64,000 nucleotides of DNA from Proteles cristata cristata (GCA_017311185.1 JAESUZ010001522.1:310001-374000), one strand, 5' to 3'; shown: positions 1 through 11,993, counted from the stretch's first letter. Translations and numbers: made by a program. The notes: a model not told the origin generated them from the letters alone.

Positions 1-1134
1 ATTGAATCTTGGCTTCTTGGTTTCTAGCCTTTTTCTCAACTGTCTTCTGAGACCATCCTTTAAAGCCATACTGAAGATTCACTTCTCCTTTTTCTTATGG
101 AGGATCACCTATATCCTGAATCCTAAGTCTTTCCACTTTGGGGTTTACTTATTCGTTTTATTAGAGCATCCTTACTATAGAGCTTTCTGAAAAAGAATGA
201 TTGCAAGATAAATAGTTTAAATCTTTACTCTAAAAAGTAATTTTCAGTTGGAATTGTGAAGGAATCTCTATTGTGTCTTCTGGGCAAGAGTGGCCATTGA
301 GAAGTCTGATGAGAATTTGATTTGCTATTTCTGTCTCTGAAAGCTTTTAAGATCTTTCTTTATTGCCACTGTTGTAAAATTTTGCCTTGAATTGAATTGA
401 ATTTTTGCCTTGAATTGTTCTGAACATTTAATGGATCCTTCCAATCTGAAAAACAAGTTTTTATATCCTATTACTTTGGCATTTATCTTCCCTGATTCAT
501 GCTTTAGTGTTAAATGTTATGATATGTCCACCATTTTGGGAATCTCTCTCTGGGACTAGATTTCTCTACTTTGCTGAATCCAGTTACCACTCCTCAATTT
601 ATTTTGCATCTTCCAAAAAAAGATTTGCTCTTTCTTGTCTAATAATGTCTTCTTTTCTTGTTCAACTACTTATTTGACAAAAAAATCTTTAGTCTAATTT
701 TAGTTGGGTTTTGGGGGTAGTGAAGGTAAATGTCTTCAGTCTTCTGTTTTATCAGAAGACAGCAAAATGTCTTAAAAATATTTACTAATTGCTGATGAAG
801 AAGTTAGTAATTGTTTTTTCAGCTGCTAAAATATTATATAAAATGTGCTCTGCTTGTGTATTTTCCCTAAGTTATAGAAATTGGTTTTAAATTAGTACCT
901 GAATTTTCTTTTTTCTATAAACATTATCACACTTCCCTTTACTAGTTCAATTAAAACATTTCTTAAAACGCAGCTTCCTAACTTCCCTCTGTTTGCTCAT
1001 AAGAAAACCATGTCTGAAACAAACATTTTTATTCTGTACATTGATCTTGATATAGTCTCTCACATGATGATGAATAGTAAGTTTTTATCATTATGTAGCA
1101 TGCTTATGGAATAATCATTTTTTTTAAAACATAG
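1..1134. other. Intron, no recognised element
   Basis: AT-rich sequence with no long open frame and no repeat that I recognise. It is read as the 3' part of an intron because it ends in a T-rich tract and an AG acceptor directly before the first supported exon. A short internal duplication of a TTGCCTTGAATTG-type motif is visible near 382-417. Confidence 0.6.
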
Positions 1135-1263
1135 TGCCAAGGTCAGTAGATCATCCTAAGTGGAACTGCCGATTTAAACCAGAAAGCCGTGATTTTGATG
1201 AATTGAACCACATTCTTCAAGAGAGCAAGAAGCTGGGAAAAGCCCTTGAGAATCTTTCTCGAA
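1135..1263 (+). CDS. Internal exon A of an unidentified plus-strand gene
   Basis: This 129-nt exon is inferred from splice signals plus an open frame. The acceptor is a T-rich tract followed by AAAACATAG, ending at 1134. The donor is A|GTAAGT at 1264. The exon starts with the last two bases of a split codon, then reads [16 protein letters not shown] and continues through a Lys/Leu/Glu-rich stretch ([14 protein letters not shown]) that could form a short helix or coiled coil. It ends with one base of the next codon. The other two frames have stops near the 5' end. The leftover base is completed exactly by the 29-nt exon at 20144, which supports a real gene over chance. The sequence is hydrophilic, with no signal peptide or membrane segment. 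I do not recognise the family and assign no function. A processed pseudogene is unlikely because both splice signals are present. Confidence 0.82.
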
Positions 1264-1739
1264 GTAAGTTCATTTACTTGATTATAATTGGAATTCCTAA
1301 CTAATATTAAAGTACAAACATTAATTCCTATTGCCAGTAACCCATTTCCAACATCTTCATTATAGTTACCTGAGAGCTTATGATAGTGTGTGTGAGATTG
1401 GAAATGAGGATTGATCTTGAATGTATACACATTCCTGGGAAGACTGGTAGATAGAGTAGGAGGAGCTGTAGACACCTCCACTCCATCTTGTTTCTTGCCC
1501 TTAGCTGTTTGACTCCAGTCTGTACAAGGTCTCTGTTACCCAGGTCAGCTGCGCATATAATGGTATCTTATTTATTCTTCTCTTTTGAACCTCATTGTTT
1601 GTATCTTCCTAATTAATAAACATACCATTTGCTTTCATGAGTTTTTGATGTCTCTAAACTTCTCAGGTAGCAACTGGGGGCAGATTCTTCTTAGAATCCT
1701 TTCAGAATCTAGCACCATACTTAAAAAAATATATAATGA

Positions 1740-1860
1740 TTCTGTAATCCAAGGCCTAAGTTAGAGGTTTTGCTCTGCCACTTATGAATAACGCCAGATA
1801 AATCATTAAACCTCCAATGAGCCTTTGTTCTCTCATCTCTAGAATAGGAAAACATGGTCT
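1740..1860 (+). repeat. MIR SINE fragment
   Basis: The core resembles the ancient mammalian MIR in sense orientation: a 'tctgccacttatgaa' segment followed by a 'catta..cctc..tgagcct..ttctcatctctagaatagg' segment. Strongly diverged, as expected for this old family. Boundaries are approximate. Confidence 0.5.
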
Positions 1861-1919
1861 GTCTCCTTCTGGTAGGTGTGAAAGTTTAAAATTAAATGTT
1901 TCAAGTAAAAACTTTTTTT

Positions 1920-2150
1920 TTATTCTGATTAAAAAAATTTTTTTTAATGTTTATTTATTATTGAGAGACAGAGAGAGACAGAGCATGAGCAGGGAAGGGG
2001 CAGAGATAGGGAGAGACACAGAATCTGAAGCAGGCTCCAGACTCTGAGCTGTCAGCACAGAGCACAACATAGGGCCCAAATCCACGGACTGCAAGATCAT
2101 GACCTGAGCTGAAGTCGGACACTTAACTGACTGAGCCAGCCAGGAGCCCC
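1920..2150 (-). mobile_element. tRNA-derived carnivore SINE, antisense
   Basis: T-rich tail on the left, GA-rich tract, then the antisense of the SINE body and head (GATCATGACCTGAGC, ending GCCAGCCAGGAGCCCC). Flanked by similar target sites of the type A(G/A)TAAAAACTTT at about 1904 and 2152. The middle-aged divergence of the head suggests an older insertion than the 2461 copy. Confidence 0.9.
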
Positions 2151-2460
2151 AAATAAAAACTTTGAAATATTACTGTCATGAGAATTGGCAATCAAATATT
2201 TTGATTTGATAAATGCATTCTGTGTATGTAGATATACATGTATATCTTGTGGTTTTAGTAGTAGTGAGTTCAAGGTATTCCTGCCTTTCTCTGGTTCTTA
2301 AATATCTCTCAATTTTAAAATTAGTTTCCTTTAGAAGCACATTAATGACATGACCTTACTAAAATTTTCTTTTACTGTCATGAAATATTAAAAATTCTTA
2401 AATAGAAGATAGGATACTAGCACGTTCTAGTCGATTATATTTTAGAATCTGTATGTTTCT

Positions 2461-2678
2461 GGGGCGCCTGGGTGGCTTAGTCGGTTAAGCGTCCGACTTT
2501 CGCTTAGGTCATGATCTCGCGGTTCGTGGGTTCGAGCCCCGCGTCGGGCTCTGTGCTGACTGCCAGCTCAGAGCCTGGAGCCTGTTTCAGTCTGTGTCTC
2601 CCTCTCTCTCTGACCCTCCCCTGCTCACGCTGTCTCTCTCTGTCTCCTAGAAATAAATAAAACATTAAAAAAAAATTG
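2461..2678 (+). mobile_element. Young felid tRNA-Lys-type SINE with 16-bp target-site duplication
   Basis: Intact head GGGGCGCCTGGGTGGC, A box TGGCTTAGTCGG and B box GGTTCGAGCCCC, CT-rich tract, CTCCTAG and an AATAAATAAA tail. Perfect duplications GAATCTGTATGTTTCT lie at 2445-2460 and 2679-2694. The near-consensus sequence and perfect duplication mark a recent insertion. It is in the same orientation as the host gene. Confidence 0.97.
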
Positions 2679-2879
2679 GAATCTGTATGTTTCTTTAGAT
2701 AGCACAGTTATACTACTTCATGCCTTGTATCTAAGTTAAACTTGTCTGGAGGGATGAACAAATTGGGTGAAGGGGAGTGGGAAATACAGGCTTTCAGTTA
2801 TGGAATGAATAAGTCATGGGAATAAAGGGCGTAGCATAGGGAATTAAAAAAATTAAAATTGTCCCTTGATATATTTTGG

Positions 2880-2985
2880 AAGAAATAATATGTATATAGA
2901 ATATATATTTGTATATTGTATATTGTATATTGTGTATAATTATATATATTTTATTGTATTATAATTTTATAGAGAGAGAGATTGA
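2880..2985. repeat. AT-rich simple repeat
   Basis: Runs of TATAT and repeated GTATATT units (three near-identical units around 2908-2931), followed by TATATATATTTTATTG and a short (GA)n. Low-complexity intronic sequence. Confidence 0.7.
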
Positions 2986-3115
2986 GTTTTTTTCATACCT
3001 CTTAATTCATAGCTCACTAGACCTTTTTTGGGTTTTTATGCAGTGAACCCATGTCACAAGTTAATTTGCCTTATCATAGGGTCTTACGATTTTTGAATTA
3101 ATTTTTAAAATTTTA

Positions 3116-3330
3116 GGGGTGCCTGGGTGGCTTAGTCAGTTAAGCATTCGACTTTCGCTTAGGTCATGATCTCGCGGTTCGTGGGTTCGAGCCCCGCGTC
3201 GGGCTCTGTACCAGCTCAGAGCCTGGAGCCTATTTCAGAGTCTGTATCTCCCTCTTTCTCTGACCCTCCCCTGCTCACGCTGTCTCTCTCTCTCTCTCTC
3301 TCTCCTAGAAATAAATAAAAATATTTTAAA
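3116..3330 (+). mobile_element. Young felid SINE, sense, slightly deleted
   Basis: Head GGGGTGCCTGGGTGGCTTAG, A and B boxes, a short deletion after GGGCTCTGT (the TGCTGACTG segment is missing), an expanded (TC)n, CTCCTAG and an AATAAATAAA tail. Flanked by AAAATTTTA at 3107-3115 and 3331-3339. It sits at the 3' edge of the antisense L1 that follows. Confidence 0.93.
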
Positions 3331-3334
3331 AAAA

Positions 3335-4179
3335 TTTTAATTCCAGTATAATTATTATACAATGTTATATTAGTTTCAGGTGTACAGTGTAGTGATTCAG
3401 CAGTCCTGTTACTCAGTGTCCATCATGATATGTGTATTCTTTAATCCCTATCACTTAATTTAGCCCCCCTCCTACTACCCCTAGGTAACCATTAGCTCGT
3501 TCTCTATAATTAAGAAGAATCTGTATCTTAGTTTGTCTCTCTCTTTTTTTCCTTTGTTCATTTGTTTCTTAAATTCCACATATGAATGAATTCATATGGT
3601 ATTTGTCTTTCTCTGACTGACTTATCTCAGTATTATATTCTCTGGATCCATCCATGTTGTTGCAAAAGGCAAGATTTCATTCTTTTTTATAGCTGAATAA
3701 TATTCCATTGTATATACATACAACATATTTTCTTTATCCATTCATCTATTGATGGACACTTGGGCTACTTCTATAATTTGGCTATAGTAAATAATGCAGC
3801 AATAAACATAGGGATGATTATCTTTTGAATATGTGTTTTCACATTCTTTGGTTAAGACTCAATAGTGGGATTACTGGATCATATCATAATTCTATTTTAA
3901 ATTTTGGAGGAACCTCCATACTGTTTACCACAGTGGCTACAACAGTTTGCATTCCCACCAAAAGTGCATGAGTGTACCTTTTTCTCCACATCCTGAATGA
4001 CACTTGCTGTTTCTTATGCTTTTTATTTCAGCCATTCTGACAGGTGTGAAGTGACATCTCATTGTAGTTTTGATTTGCATTTGCTTGATGATGAGTGACG
4101 TTGAGCACATTTTCATATGTCTGTTGGCCATGTGTATTTCTTTGGAGAAATATCTGTTCCTGTCTTCTGCCCATTTTTT
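3335..4179 (-). mobile_element. Old carnivore L1, antisense, 3' part
   Basis: Antisense L1 3' region, beginning TTAATTCCAGTATAATTATT and continuing through the 3' untranslated segment into the end of ORF2. Antisense phrases typical of the ORF2 C-terminus appear, such as the 'gctgaataatattccattgtat', 'tgatggacacttgggc' and 'aacctccatactgtttacc' regions. Many stops. The element resumes at 6580 after an insertion, so 3335-7043 is one old element split in two. Confidence 0.9.
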
Positions 4180-4406
4180 TTTACCTTATTTTTTTAATGT
4201 TTTTTTTTCAATAGTTTATTGTCAAGTTGGTTTCCATATAACACCCAGTGCTCATCCCCACAAGTGCCCTCCTCCATGCCCATCACCCCCTGCCCCTCCC
4301 CCCACCCCATCTGCCCTCAGTTTGTTCTTGGCATTCAAGAGTCTCTCATGGTTTGCCTCCCTCCTTCTCCTCCACTATTTTTCCCCTTCTTACCCATGGT
4401 CCTCCA

Positions 4407-4835
4407 TTAAGTCCCTCCTAATCCTCCTATATGTGCAAACATAAGGTATCTGTCTTTCTCTGCCTGATTTATTTCACTCAGCATAACACCCTCAAGTTCC
4501 ATCCATGTTGCTACACATGGCCAGATTTCATTCGTTCTCATTGTCATGTAGTATTCTTTTGTATAGATAAGCCACATCTTCTTGATCCATTCATCAATTG
4601 ATGGACACTTAGGCTCTTTCCATGTTTTGGCTATTGTTGAGAGTGCTGCAGTGAACATTAGGGTACATGTGCCCCTATGCATCAGCACTCCTGTATCCCT
4701 TGGGTAAATTCCTAGGAGTGCTATTGCTGGGTCATAAGGGAATTCTATTGTTAATTTTTTGGGGAACCTCCACACTGTTTTCCAGAGGGGCTGTACCAGT
4801 TTACATTCCCACCAACAGTGTAAGAGGATGCCCAT
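4407..4835 (-). pseudogene. L1 ORF2 C-terminal fragment
   Basis: A 142-codon antisense open stretch. It carries the conserved ORF2 C-terminal region, including a Cys/His cluster (HCWWECK), then DPAIALLGIYPRDTG, MEYY-like and WMELEGVMLSEI-type segments. It belongs to the nested L1 and is disconnected from the upstream ORF2 part by frame breaks. Confidence 0.85.
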
Positions 4836-6116
4836 TTCTCCACAACCACATCCTCACCAGCATCTAGAGTCCTTGGATTTGCTCATTTTAGCCACTCTGA
4901 CCGGCATGAGGAGGTATCTAAGTGTGGTTTTGATTTGTATTTCCCTGATGAGGGATGCTGAGCATCGTTTCATGTGTCTGTTGGCCATCTGGATGTCCTC
5001 TTTGGAGAAGTGTCTGTTCATATCTTCTGCCCATTTCTTCACTGGATTGTTTGTTATTTGGGTGTGGAGTTTGGTGAGTTCCTTATAGCCCTTTATCTGA
5101 TATGTCATTTGCAACTATCTTTTCCCATTCCGTCGGTTGCTTATTAGTGTTATGGATTGTTTCCTTTGCCGTGCAGAAGCTTGTAGTCTTGATGAGGTCC
5201 CAATAGTTCATTTTTCTCTTGATTCCCTTGTCTTTGGGGATGTGTCAAGTAGGAAATCGCTCGGTGGAGGTCAAGGAGGTTGTTTCCGGCTTTCTCCTCC
5301 TGGGTTTTGATGGTTTCCTGTCACACATTCAGGTCCTTTATCCATTTTGAGTTTATTTTTGTGTATGGTGTAAGAAAGTGATCTAGTTTCATTCTTCTGC
5401 ATGTTGCTGTCCGGTTCTCCCAACACCATCTGTTAAAGAGGCTGTCTTTTTTCCATTGGATACTCTTTCCTGCTTTGTCAAAGATTAGTTGGCTGTACAT
5501 TTTTGGGTCCAAATCTGAGTTCTCTATTCTATTCAGTTGGTCTATGTGTCTGTTTTTGTGCCAATACCATACTGTCTTGATGATGACAGCTTTGTAGCAG
5601 AGGCTAAAGTCTGGGATGGTGATGCCTCCTGTTTTGGTTTTCTTCTTCAAAATTACTTTGGCTATTCAGGGTCTTTTGTGGTTCCATCAAATTTTTGGAT
5701 AGTTTGTTCTAGTTTTCAGAAGTATGCTGATGCAATTTTGATTGGGATTGCATTGAATGTGTAGATTGCTTTGGGTAGTATTGACATTTTAACTATGTTT
5801 ATTCTTTCAATCCATGAGCATGGAATGGTTTTCCATTTCTTTGTGCCTTCTTCAATTTCCTTCATAAGTTTTCTATAGTTTTCATCATACAGATCTCTTA
5901 TATCTTTGGTTAGGTTTATTCCTATGTATTTTATGGTTTTTGGTGCAATTGTGAATGGGATCAGTTTCTTGATTTCTCTTTCTGCTGCTTCATTATTGGT
6001 TTATAAAAATGCAACTGATTTCTGTACATTGATTTTGTATCCTGCAACTTTGCTGAATTCATGGATCAGCTCTAGTAGGCTTCTGGTGGAGTCTGTCAGG
6101 TTTTCTCTGTATCATG

Positions 6117-6533
6117 TCATGTCATCTGCGAAAAGTGAGAGTTTGACTTCTTTGCCAGTTCTGATGCCTTTTCTTTTTGTTGTCTGATGGCTGATGCTAG
6201 GACTTCCAGCACTATGTTAAACAGCAGTGGTGAGAGTGGGCATCCCTGTCGTGTTCCTGTACTCAGGGGGAAAGCTCTCAGTTTTTCCCCGTTGAGGATG
6301 ATATTAGCTGAGGGTTTCTCATAGATGGCTTTTATGCTGTTTAAGTAAGTTCCTTCTGTCCCGACTTTCTTGAGGGTCTTTATTAAGAAGGGATGTTGTA
6401 TTTTTTCAGTTGCTTTTTCTGCATCTATAGACAGGATCATATGGTTTTTATCTTTTCTTTTGTTGATGTGATGTATCACATTGATTGATTTGCAAATATT
6501 GAACCAGCCCTGTAACCCAGGAATGAATCCCAC
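6117..6533 (-). pseudogene. L1 ORF2 reverse transcriptase fragment
   Basis: Antisense open stretch matching the L1 reverse transcriptase palm. It has [20 protein letters not shown], a catalytic-region aspartate in SIDAEKA, and [20 protein letters not shown]. The FADD active-site segment is encoded at about 6120-6140 but in a different frame, showing a frameshift just upstream. This is the 5'-most part of the nested L1. Confidence 0.85.
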
Positions 6534-6579
6534 TTGATCTTGATGGATAATTCTTTTTATGTGCTGTTGGATTCAATTT

Positions 6580-7043
6580 TCTTCTGCCCATTTTTTAATT
6601 GGCTTATTTGTTTTTAGTAGGTTTAGTTTTATAAGTTTTTTATATATTTTGGTTACTAACCCTTTATCAAGTATGTCATTTACACATATTTTCTCCCATT
6701 CCATAGGTTGCCTTTTAGCTTTGTTGATTATTTCCTTTGCTGTGCAGAAGCTTTTTATTTTGGTATATTCCCAATAGTTTATTTTTTCTTTTGTTTCCCT
6801 TGCCTCAGGGGATCTATCTAGAAAAAAGTTTCTCTAGCCAGTGTTAGAGAAGTTATTGCTTGTGCTGTCTTCTAGAGCTTTTATGGTTTCACGGCTTACA
6901 TTTAGGTCTTTAATCCATTTTGAATTTATATTCATGTATGGTGTAAGAAAGTGGTCCAGTTTCATTCTTTTGCATTGTTGCTGTCCAGTTTTCCCAGCAT
7001 CATTTGTTGAATAGACTTTTTCCCATTGAATTGGATCTTATAA
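6580..7043 (-). mobile_element. Old carnivore L1, antisense, continuation
   Basis: Continues the element seen at 3335-4179: the sequence after the 17-bp duplication resumes 'aattggcttatttg' and runs into 'tttaggtctttaatccattttgaattt' and 'ttgaatagactttttcccattg'. The 5' part of the element is missing beyond about 7043. Confidence 0.88.
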
Positions 7044-7399
7044 TTTTGCCATTAGTAGAAATTCTCTGATTTTTCCTTTGGCTTTGGAAGAAATAATGAT
7101 AAAGTGAGTTCAGCTTATTACTATATTTTGTTCATGAAATAAGTCTTATTCTATTAATATGTTAAAGGTATATATTAATATGTGTAAAACTTACCCCTTT
7201 GGGCAGAGCCTATGGCTCTTTATAGTCTCATTTTATCTAAAAACATGAAATAAATGAAAGATATTTGAAAAATATGCCCAGTTATTACACAGATCTTTGA
7301 ACTTAGTATTTTGTTCTTTAAAATATGATTAATTGCCTTATAGAGACTTGTTATGTCATTGTTAATTTGTAAGAAAATATTTGGCTTGTCACTAAAGCT

Positions 7400-7583
7400 T
7401 TTTATTTTATTTTATTTTTATGTTTTTAGAGAGCAAGCACACAAACAGAGATAAGGGGCAGAGCTGGGGGGAGAGAGAATGCTCAGCGGAGAGTCTGATT
7501 TGGGGCTTGATTCCATGACTTTGAGATCATGACTTGAGCCAAAATCAAGTCAGACATTCAACCAACCAAACCACCTAGGCACC
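7400..7583 (-). mobile_element. Old tRNA-derived SINE, antisense
   Basis: T-rich start, purine tract, then GAGATCATGACTTGAGCC and a degraded head ending 'cacctaggcacct'. Well diverged and lacking a clear target-site duplication. Confidence 0.8.
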
Positions 7584-7596
7584 TGCTTAAAACTTT

Positions 7597-7798
7597 TTCT
7601 AATGCTTATTTTTTTATTTTGAAGGAGAGGAAGAGTGCAAGCAAGAGAGGGGCAAAAAGAGGGAGAGAGAGAAACCTAAGTAGGTTCCACTCTCAGCACA
7701 GAGCCTGACATGGGATTTGATCTCATGAACCGTGAGATCATCACCTGAGCTGAAATCAAGAGTCAGACACTTAATTGACTGAGTCACTCAGGCACCCC
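7597..7798 (-). mobile_element. Old tRNA-derived SINE, antisense, adjacent copy
   Basis: A second antisense SINE immediately after the first: purine tract, GTGAGATCATCACCTGAGC and head end GTCACTCAGGCACCCC. Related target sites (CTTAAAACTTTTTCT versus CTAAAACTTATT) lie on both sides. The two copies are tandem and in the same orientation. Confidence 0.82.
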
Positions 7799-10050
7799 TA
7801 AAACTTATTAATAAGGGAGTTTGATTGCCTTTCAATTACATGTTTGCCCAGATGTATGGCAGAAATATCAAGGTTCAAGCTATGGTCTGTCTCATGAAAA
7901 CTTGGGTGTGGCCTTTTCTGAGTCCTGTGATCAGAAGCTATTGAAGGGGTATAACGGGTACTCATTTAATCCTTGAAGGAAATCTGGAGAAACAAAAATG
8001 GGTAGAAGGCAGTCCTTGGTGGGAGAGTAGAAGAGGTGCAGATATGGGATGTTACTCTTGGGACAAAGTCAGGAGCAAGGAAGCAGCCAATCAGGTGAGT
8101 CAGTAGCTCAGCCAGAAATAAGGTGTAATGTTCAGCTTCTATGTATGTGATGTAGAATTGCTTTTGGCTTCTCTTGATGGTTTTGAGGGCTTTTGTTTTT
8201 TTTTTTTTTTGTGGCAGTAATGGTGGGAGGTGGGGTTAGAGGGCAGGTCTTCACATATGGAGGGATTGCTCATTTCTCCCTTTAAGTGTTTTTGAGTCTC
8301 TTTTGGAACAAAATGCTGCTTTCTTGGAATGACCTGATTTTTTATGATTTTCATTATCTGAGGTTTAATACAAAGTTTTGTCTTAGGCCTAACATGTGAC
8401 TAATTACTAAGTTTGCCTGAGATGGTCAGTGTAAATTAGTAGATGTGCAGTGTTACCATTTACTGACGTTTATTTAGCAGTCTAGATGCCCAGTGTTTAA
8501 CTTGTAATCACAAACTTAGTTCTCTGTCTTCCTGAAGCAGAATGTCATTAATTTTTATTTGATCTTATAATAGCTTCAGGTTGATAACTCTCTAATCTCT
8601 CATCTCTAATGATTATTCTGCATTGTTTTATTTACTAAAAAGACATAGGGAATGGGGTTTACTTCCAGGTATCGTCAAAATGAATATTCAGTGTCTTGTT
8701 ACTGTGAACCTTTGTCTCCAGTGTCATACCTATTGATAGGAAAGTTTGAAAATTTTTAGTGATCTCTTAATTTTGGGAGTTTCTGATAGAATTCTCTCTG
8801 GCAAGGTTGATCTTTGCTTTATCTTAGTTGTACTTTCCAAAGGACGTGACATATTCTAGAAGTATTCGTTATTCATCTGAGACTGACAGCAAAATATTAT
8901 TTATATCTTTCAAAACGATAGAATTATCTCAGCTCTACGGCTGTCAGCTTATCTAGGCTTAAATTCTCTGTCTCTTTCTCCTCTGCAGTCTTTCTCTCTC
9001 CCCCAACAGGATTTCAATAATAACAGGAAAGACTAGATATTCTCTCCAGTTTGCAAATGGGAATTTTGTTTCAGTAACAACTGTACCATCCTTTTTTTCA
9101 TGACTTTTTTGCAAACCTTTCAAAATAATGCTTTAAAGTCAATCAATAACTGTGACTCTCTTTATGTTATGATTCTCTTAAAATGTAGATGTATTAGAAA
9201 ACCTTGCAGTGGCTCATAATGCTGCATAGTCATGATATGGTAGGCATAGTGGATTTTGGTTTCTGGAACTTTCCTTTTGCCATATTTCTGGATGCTCCTC
9301 AAACATGACTTTCACATTCCAGGAACCTGGACTCCTGCGTTTTCCTTCAAGTGTTTGTTTCCATCTGACTTCCAAGTAGTGAACAATACTATTTCTGAAT
9401 AGGGAAGTTGCAAAGATACAAGACCTTCACATTCCCAAATAATATATCTCTTTTAGTGGCTGTGATTGAAGGGCCTTAGGGCACTATCCTCCTCAGTGCA
9501 TTATTTTAGGGCCCATCATCATACTACTGGTTATATTAACCCAGTCAGTTGGTTAAGGTGGTGTCTGTCTGCTTGCACCATTGTAAAGTTAATACTTTCC
9601 CTTTTTGTTACTTAGTAAATATCTTAGGAGAGATACTTGAAGACTTCAAAAATATCATGTTTCTTTTTCATACTTTCACCCAGTAATTTCAGCATCCATT
9701 GGTGAATCTTGCCTGAAACAGTTATTACTGTGGTTTTCTAAAAGGTAGTTTCTGTTTCTATCATTTCTTTATTCATTGTAATTCTTCTTTAATGAAGAGA
9801 AGGGAAAATGGACCTATAGCCACCACTGACATAACAGGGCTTATTTACCTTTCCTTGTGACTGGTCATACTTCTGTTTGTCTAATAAATACTTAGCTATG
9901 TATATGGATATTAGTGTGGGTATATATGTAGATATGGATATTAATGTGAATATAGATATAAACATTTTTCTGTAGGTATTGATATAAAGAAAATAAAATA
10001 TGTATCCCAAAGTTAACTCATACTGATTTTTCTTGGGAATCCCAAGCAGG
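7799..10050. other. Intron stretch, no recognised element
   Basis: About 2.2 kb of AT-rich intron with frequent stops in all frames. Nothing resembling a known repeat or exon was identified. A T14 run near 8195-8209 interrupts an antisense open stretch of no coding character. Confidence 0.5.
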
Positions 10051-10172
10051 CATTACACTGTCTGTACAGAGCCTGATGGATGCGAGGCTCCATCTCACAA
10101 ACGTGAGATTATGACCTGAGCCAAAATCAAGAGTTGGGCGCTTAAATGACTGAGTCACCCAGGTGCCCCCCA
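10051..10172 (-). mobile_element. Truncated tRNA-derived SINE, antisense
   Basis: Only the head-proximal half is present: 'cagagcctgatgg', GAGATTATGACCTGAGCC and the head end GTCACCCAGGTGCCCCC. The purine tract and T-rich tail are missing. Confidence 0.8.
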
Positions 10173-11034
10173 GTTTTGAGTATACCATTTGGCCTTCTTC
10201 CTCAAGTTTCCTCTTCTGTAAAATGAAGTAATATATCCCAGATTACTATCAAGAATCTTTCCATTTTTTATAAGTCTTTGTCTTAATGATCTATAATTTA
10301 TATCTCAAAGTTAAGGGTACTCAATGGCTTACAGATTGTGGTTTAACCTGCTTGAATTCTTTCTAGCTCTTTGTTATCCTCATTCTTGTTCTTCATGCAT
10401 TGTGACCTTCATTATATTAGAGTATTTGCAGAACATTTGCACTTCTTTCTTTCTCATCTTTTTTTCTCATTTCCTCTGCCCATACTGAACTATGGGCGCA
10501 TTTTACCAATATTTGTTTCTTGTTGTTTCCATCCTTCTGTTGTGTCTCTTAATTTCCATCTTAAATAAGTGCTACAGTTTTCAGCTCTTCTTCACCAGTA
10601 AGGCTCAGAGCTCCAGGGAAAAATGGCAGGGCCCAGCTGAACACTACATACAGACTCTTGATTCGTACCACCGTTACTTATCTTAATCAGTCCATCCCTT
10701 TCTCCACTCTTCTGCAACTATGAAAAACCCACACAATAATCTGCACACCCATATTTATTCCCTGCCTCACTGCTTTAGCATTTAGCTTGCCTCTAGCTTT
10801 ATAGAAAAACTTAATTGTAAAATGTATAGAACGTGTTCCCCTCTACTCATCTGCATACATAAATACATCCACATCTATCCTGCCCTTCTCAACAGAAGAG
10901 TGTTCCTCTTTTTTGGGGGTAAGCTTTCCACCCATGGTGTTAATCCCATTTCTTTCCCAGTCCTCTGAGATCCGATTCCATTAATCATTTTGTCTTTTCT
11001 GTATGTGGAACTCACTCATTCCAGTCCTACTAAT

Positions 11035-11212
11035 ACTGGTTTTGTGTTGCTGGGAAAATTTCTTAACTCTCTGTCTCAGTTACTTTTTTTGTAAATTGCA
11101 GTAATAATGGCACCTATCTCTTAGAGTTTTTGTAAAAATGAAATGAGCTGGTACATCTAAAGTGCTTAATATGGTACCTGATATATAATAATTGCTAATT
11201 AAATGTTAGATG
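11035..11212 (+). repeat. MIR SINE
   Basis: Sense-orientation MIR core and 3' part: 'ttcttaactctctgtctcagttac', 'gtaataatggcacctatctcttag', 'aaaatgaaatgagct', then 'taaagtgcttaatatggtacctg'. Clearly aligned to the family pattern but diverged. Confidence 0.75.
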
Positions 11213-11745
11213 TTATATTTCTATTACTGTGTCACAGATGACCACAAACTTAGTGGCATTAAAAAAATACAAGTTTACTATCTTACAGTTTTTGTGGCTC
11301 AGGAGCACAGGTGTAGCAAGCTGAAATTAAGGTGCTGGTTGCTGCTGTGATCTCACCTGAGGTTCTGGATGTCTTTTTGTGCTCATTCAGATCATTGGCC
11401 AAATTTAGTCCTTGCTGTTGTAGTATAAGATCCCTGTTTTTTCATTGGCTACTGGTTTTAGAAACAGCAGCCATTCTCAGGTTCTTGCCTTGTGATCTTC
11501 TCACGGTGGTAGCTCATAACTACTTCTTAGAGTCCACTGAGGAGCATCTCCTGAAAGTTGGCTTTCTTTCGAAAGACTCATCTGATTAGGTCAGGGCCAT
11601 CCAGGATAATCTCTCTTCTGATTTACTCAGTGAACCAGTTAGTAACCAAATCATGAAAGTGATATCCTTTCATATTCAGTGGTCCCACCATGCCGACTCA
11701 CAATTGTGTGCCTTGGGGAACATCTTAGAGTTCTGCCTACCACGT
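11213..11745 (+). repeat. Ancient LTR-like interspersed repeat
   Basis: Contains a pattern common in mammalian genomes: 'ttctattactgtgtcacag..accacaaacttagtggc', 'tcttacagtttttgtggctcagg', then C/T-rich phrases and an ending 'ttctgcctacca'. Related patterns occur at 23450 and 37180. I read it as an old LTR-type (MaLR-like) repeat, but the exact family is not resolved. Confidence 0.5.
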
Positions 11746-11799
11746 AAATTATAAGTGTTACTACTGCTTATCCCTAATAGTCTCTAATATGCTTCAGCT

Positions 11800-11993
11800 A
11801 AGCATGGCCCAGCAGAAATGTAATGTGAGCCACGTGTGTGATTCTATATTTTTAAACAGGCACACTACAATAAAGCAAAAAGAAGCCTGTAAAACTAATT
11901 TTAATAAGATACTAAGTTATCCATTAAACTACCCACATCTCAGATGTTCAGCAGCCACATGGTGAGTGGCTACTATATTGGATGCCACAGCTG
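11800..11993. mobile_element. hAT-type non-autonomous DNA transposon remnant
   Basis: Starts with 'ggcccagcagaaatgtaatgtgagccac' and ends 'agccacatggtgagtggctactatattgga'. These are the two ends of a common mammalian hAT-derived repeat with 'cacatgtggctagtggctac'-like termini. The middle is shortened. Confidence 0.6.

Larger units (their letters stand above)
4180..6579 (-). mobile_element. Younger felid L1, antisense, 5'-truncated, nested in older L1
   Basis: T-rich end at 4180-4210 (the element's poly(A) tail), then the felid L1 3' end (AGTTTATTGTCAAGTTGG) and antisense ORF2 up to its reverse transcriptase domain. The target-site duplication TCTTCTGCCCATTTTTT is at 4163-4179 and 6580-6596, exactly where the older L1 is interrupted. 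About 2.4 kb, truncated at the 5' end. The ORF2 frame is broken by stops and frameshifts, so it is inactive. Confidence 0.95.

Noticed and set aside
2461..2540. tRNA gene suggested by A and B box sequences
   Set aside because: The boxes belong to the tRNA-derived SINE head; no cloverleaf-closing 3' half or discriminator end follows, and many copies exist in the window.
4070..4444. 124-codon plus-strand open stretch rich in Pro and Ser
   Set aside because: It is the antisense of the L1 3' end (C-rich in this strand) and crosses the junction of two nested L1s.
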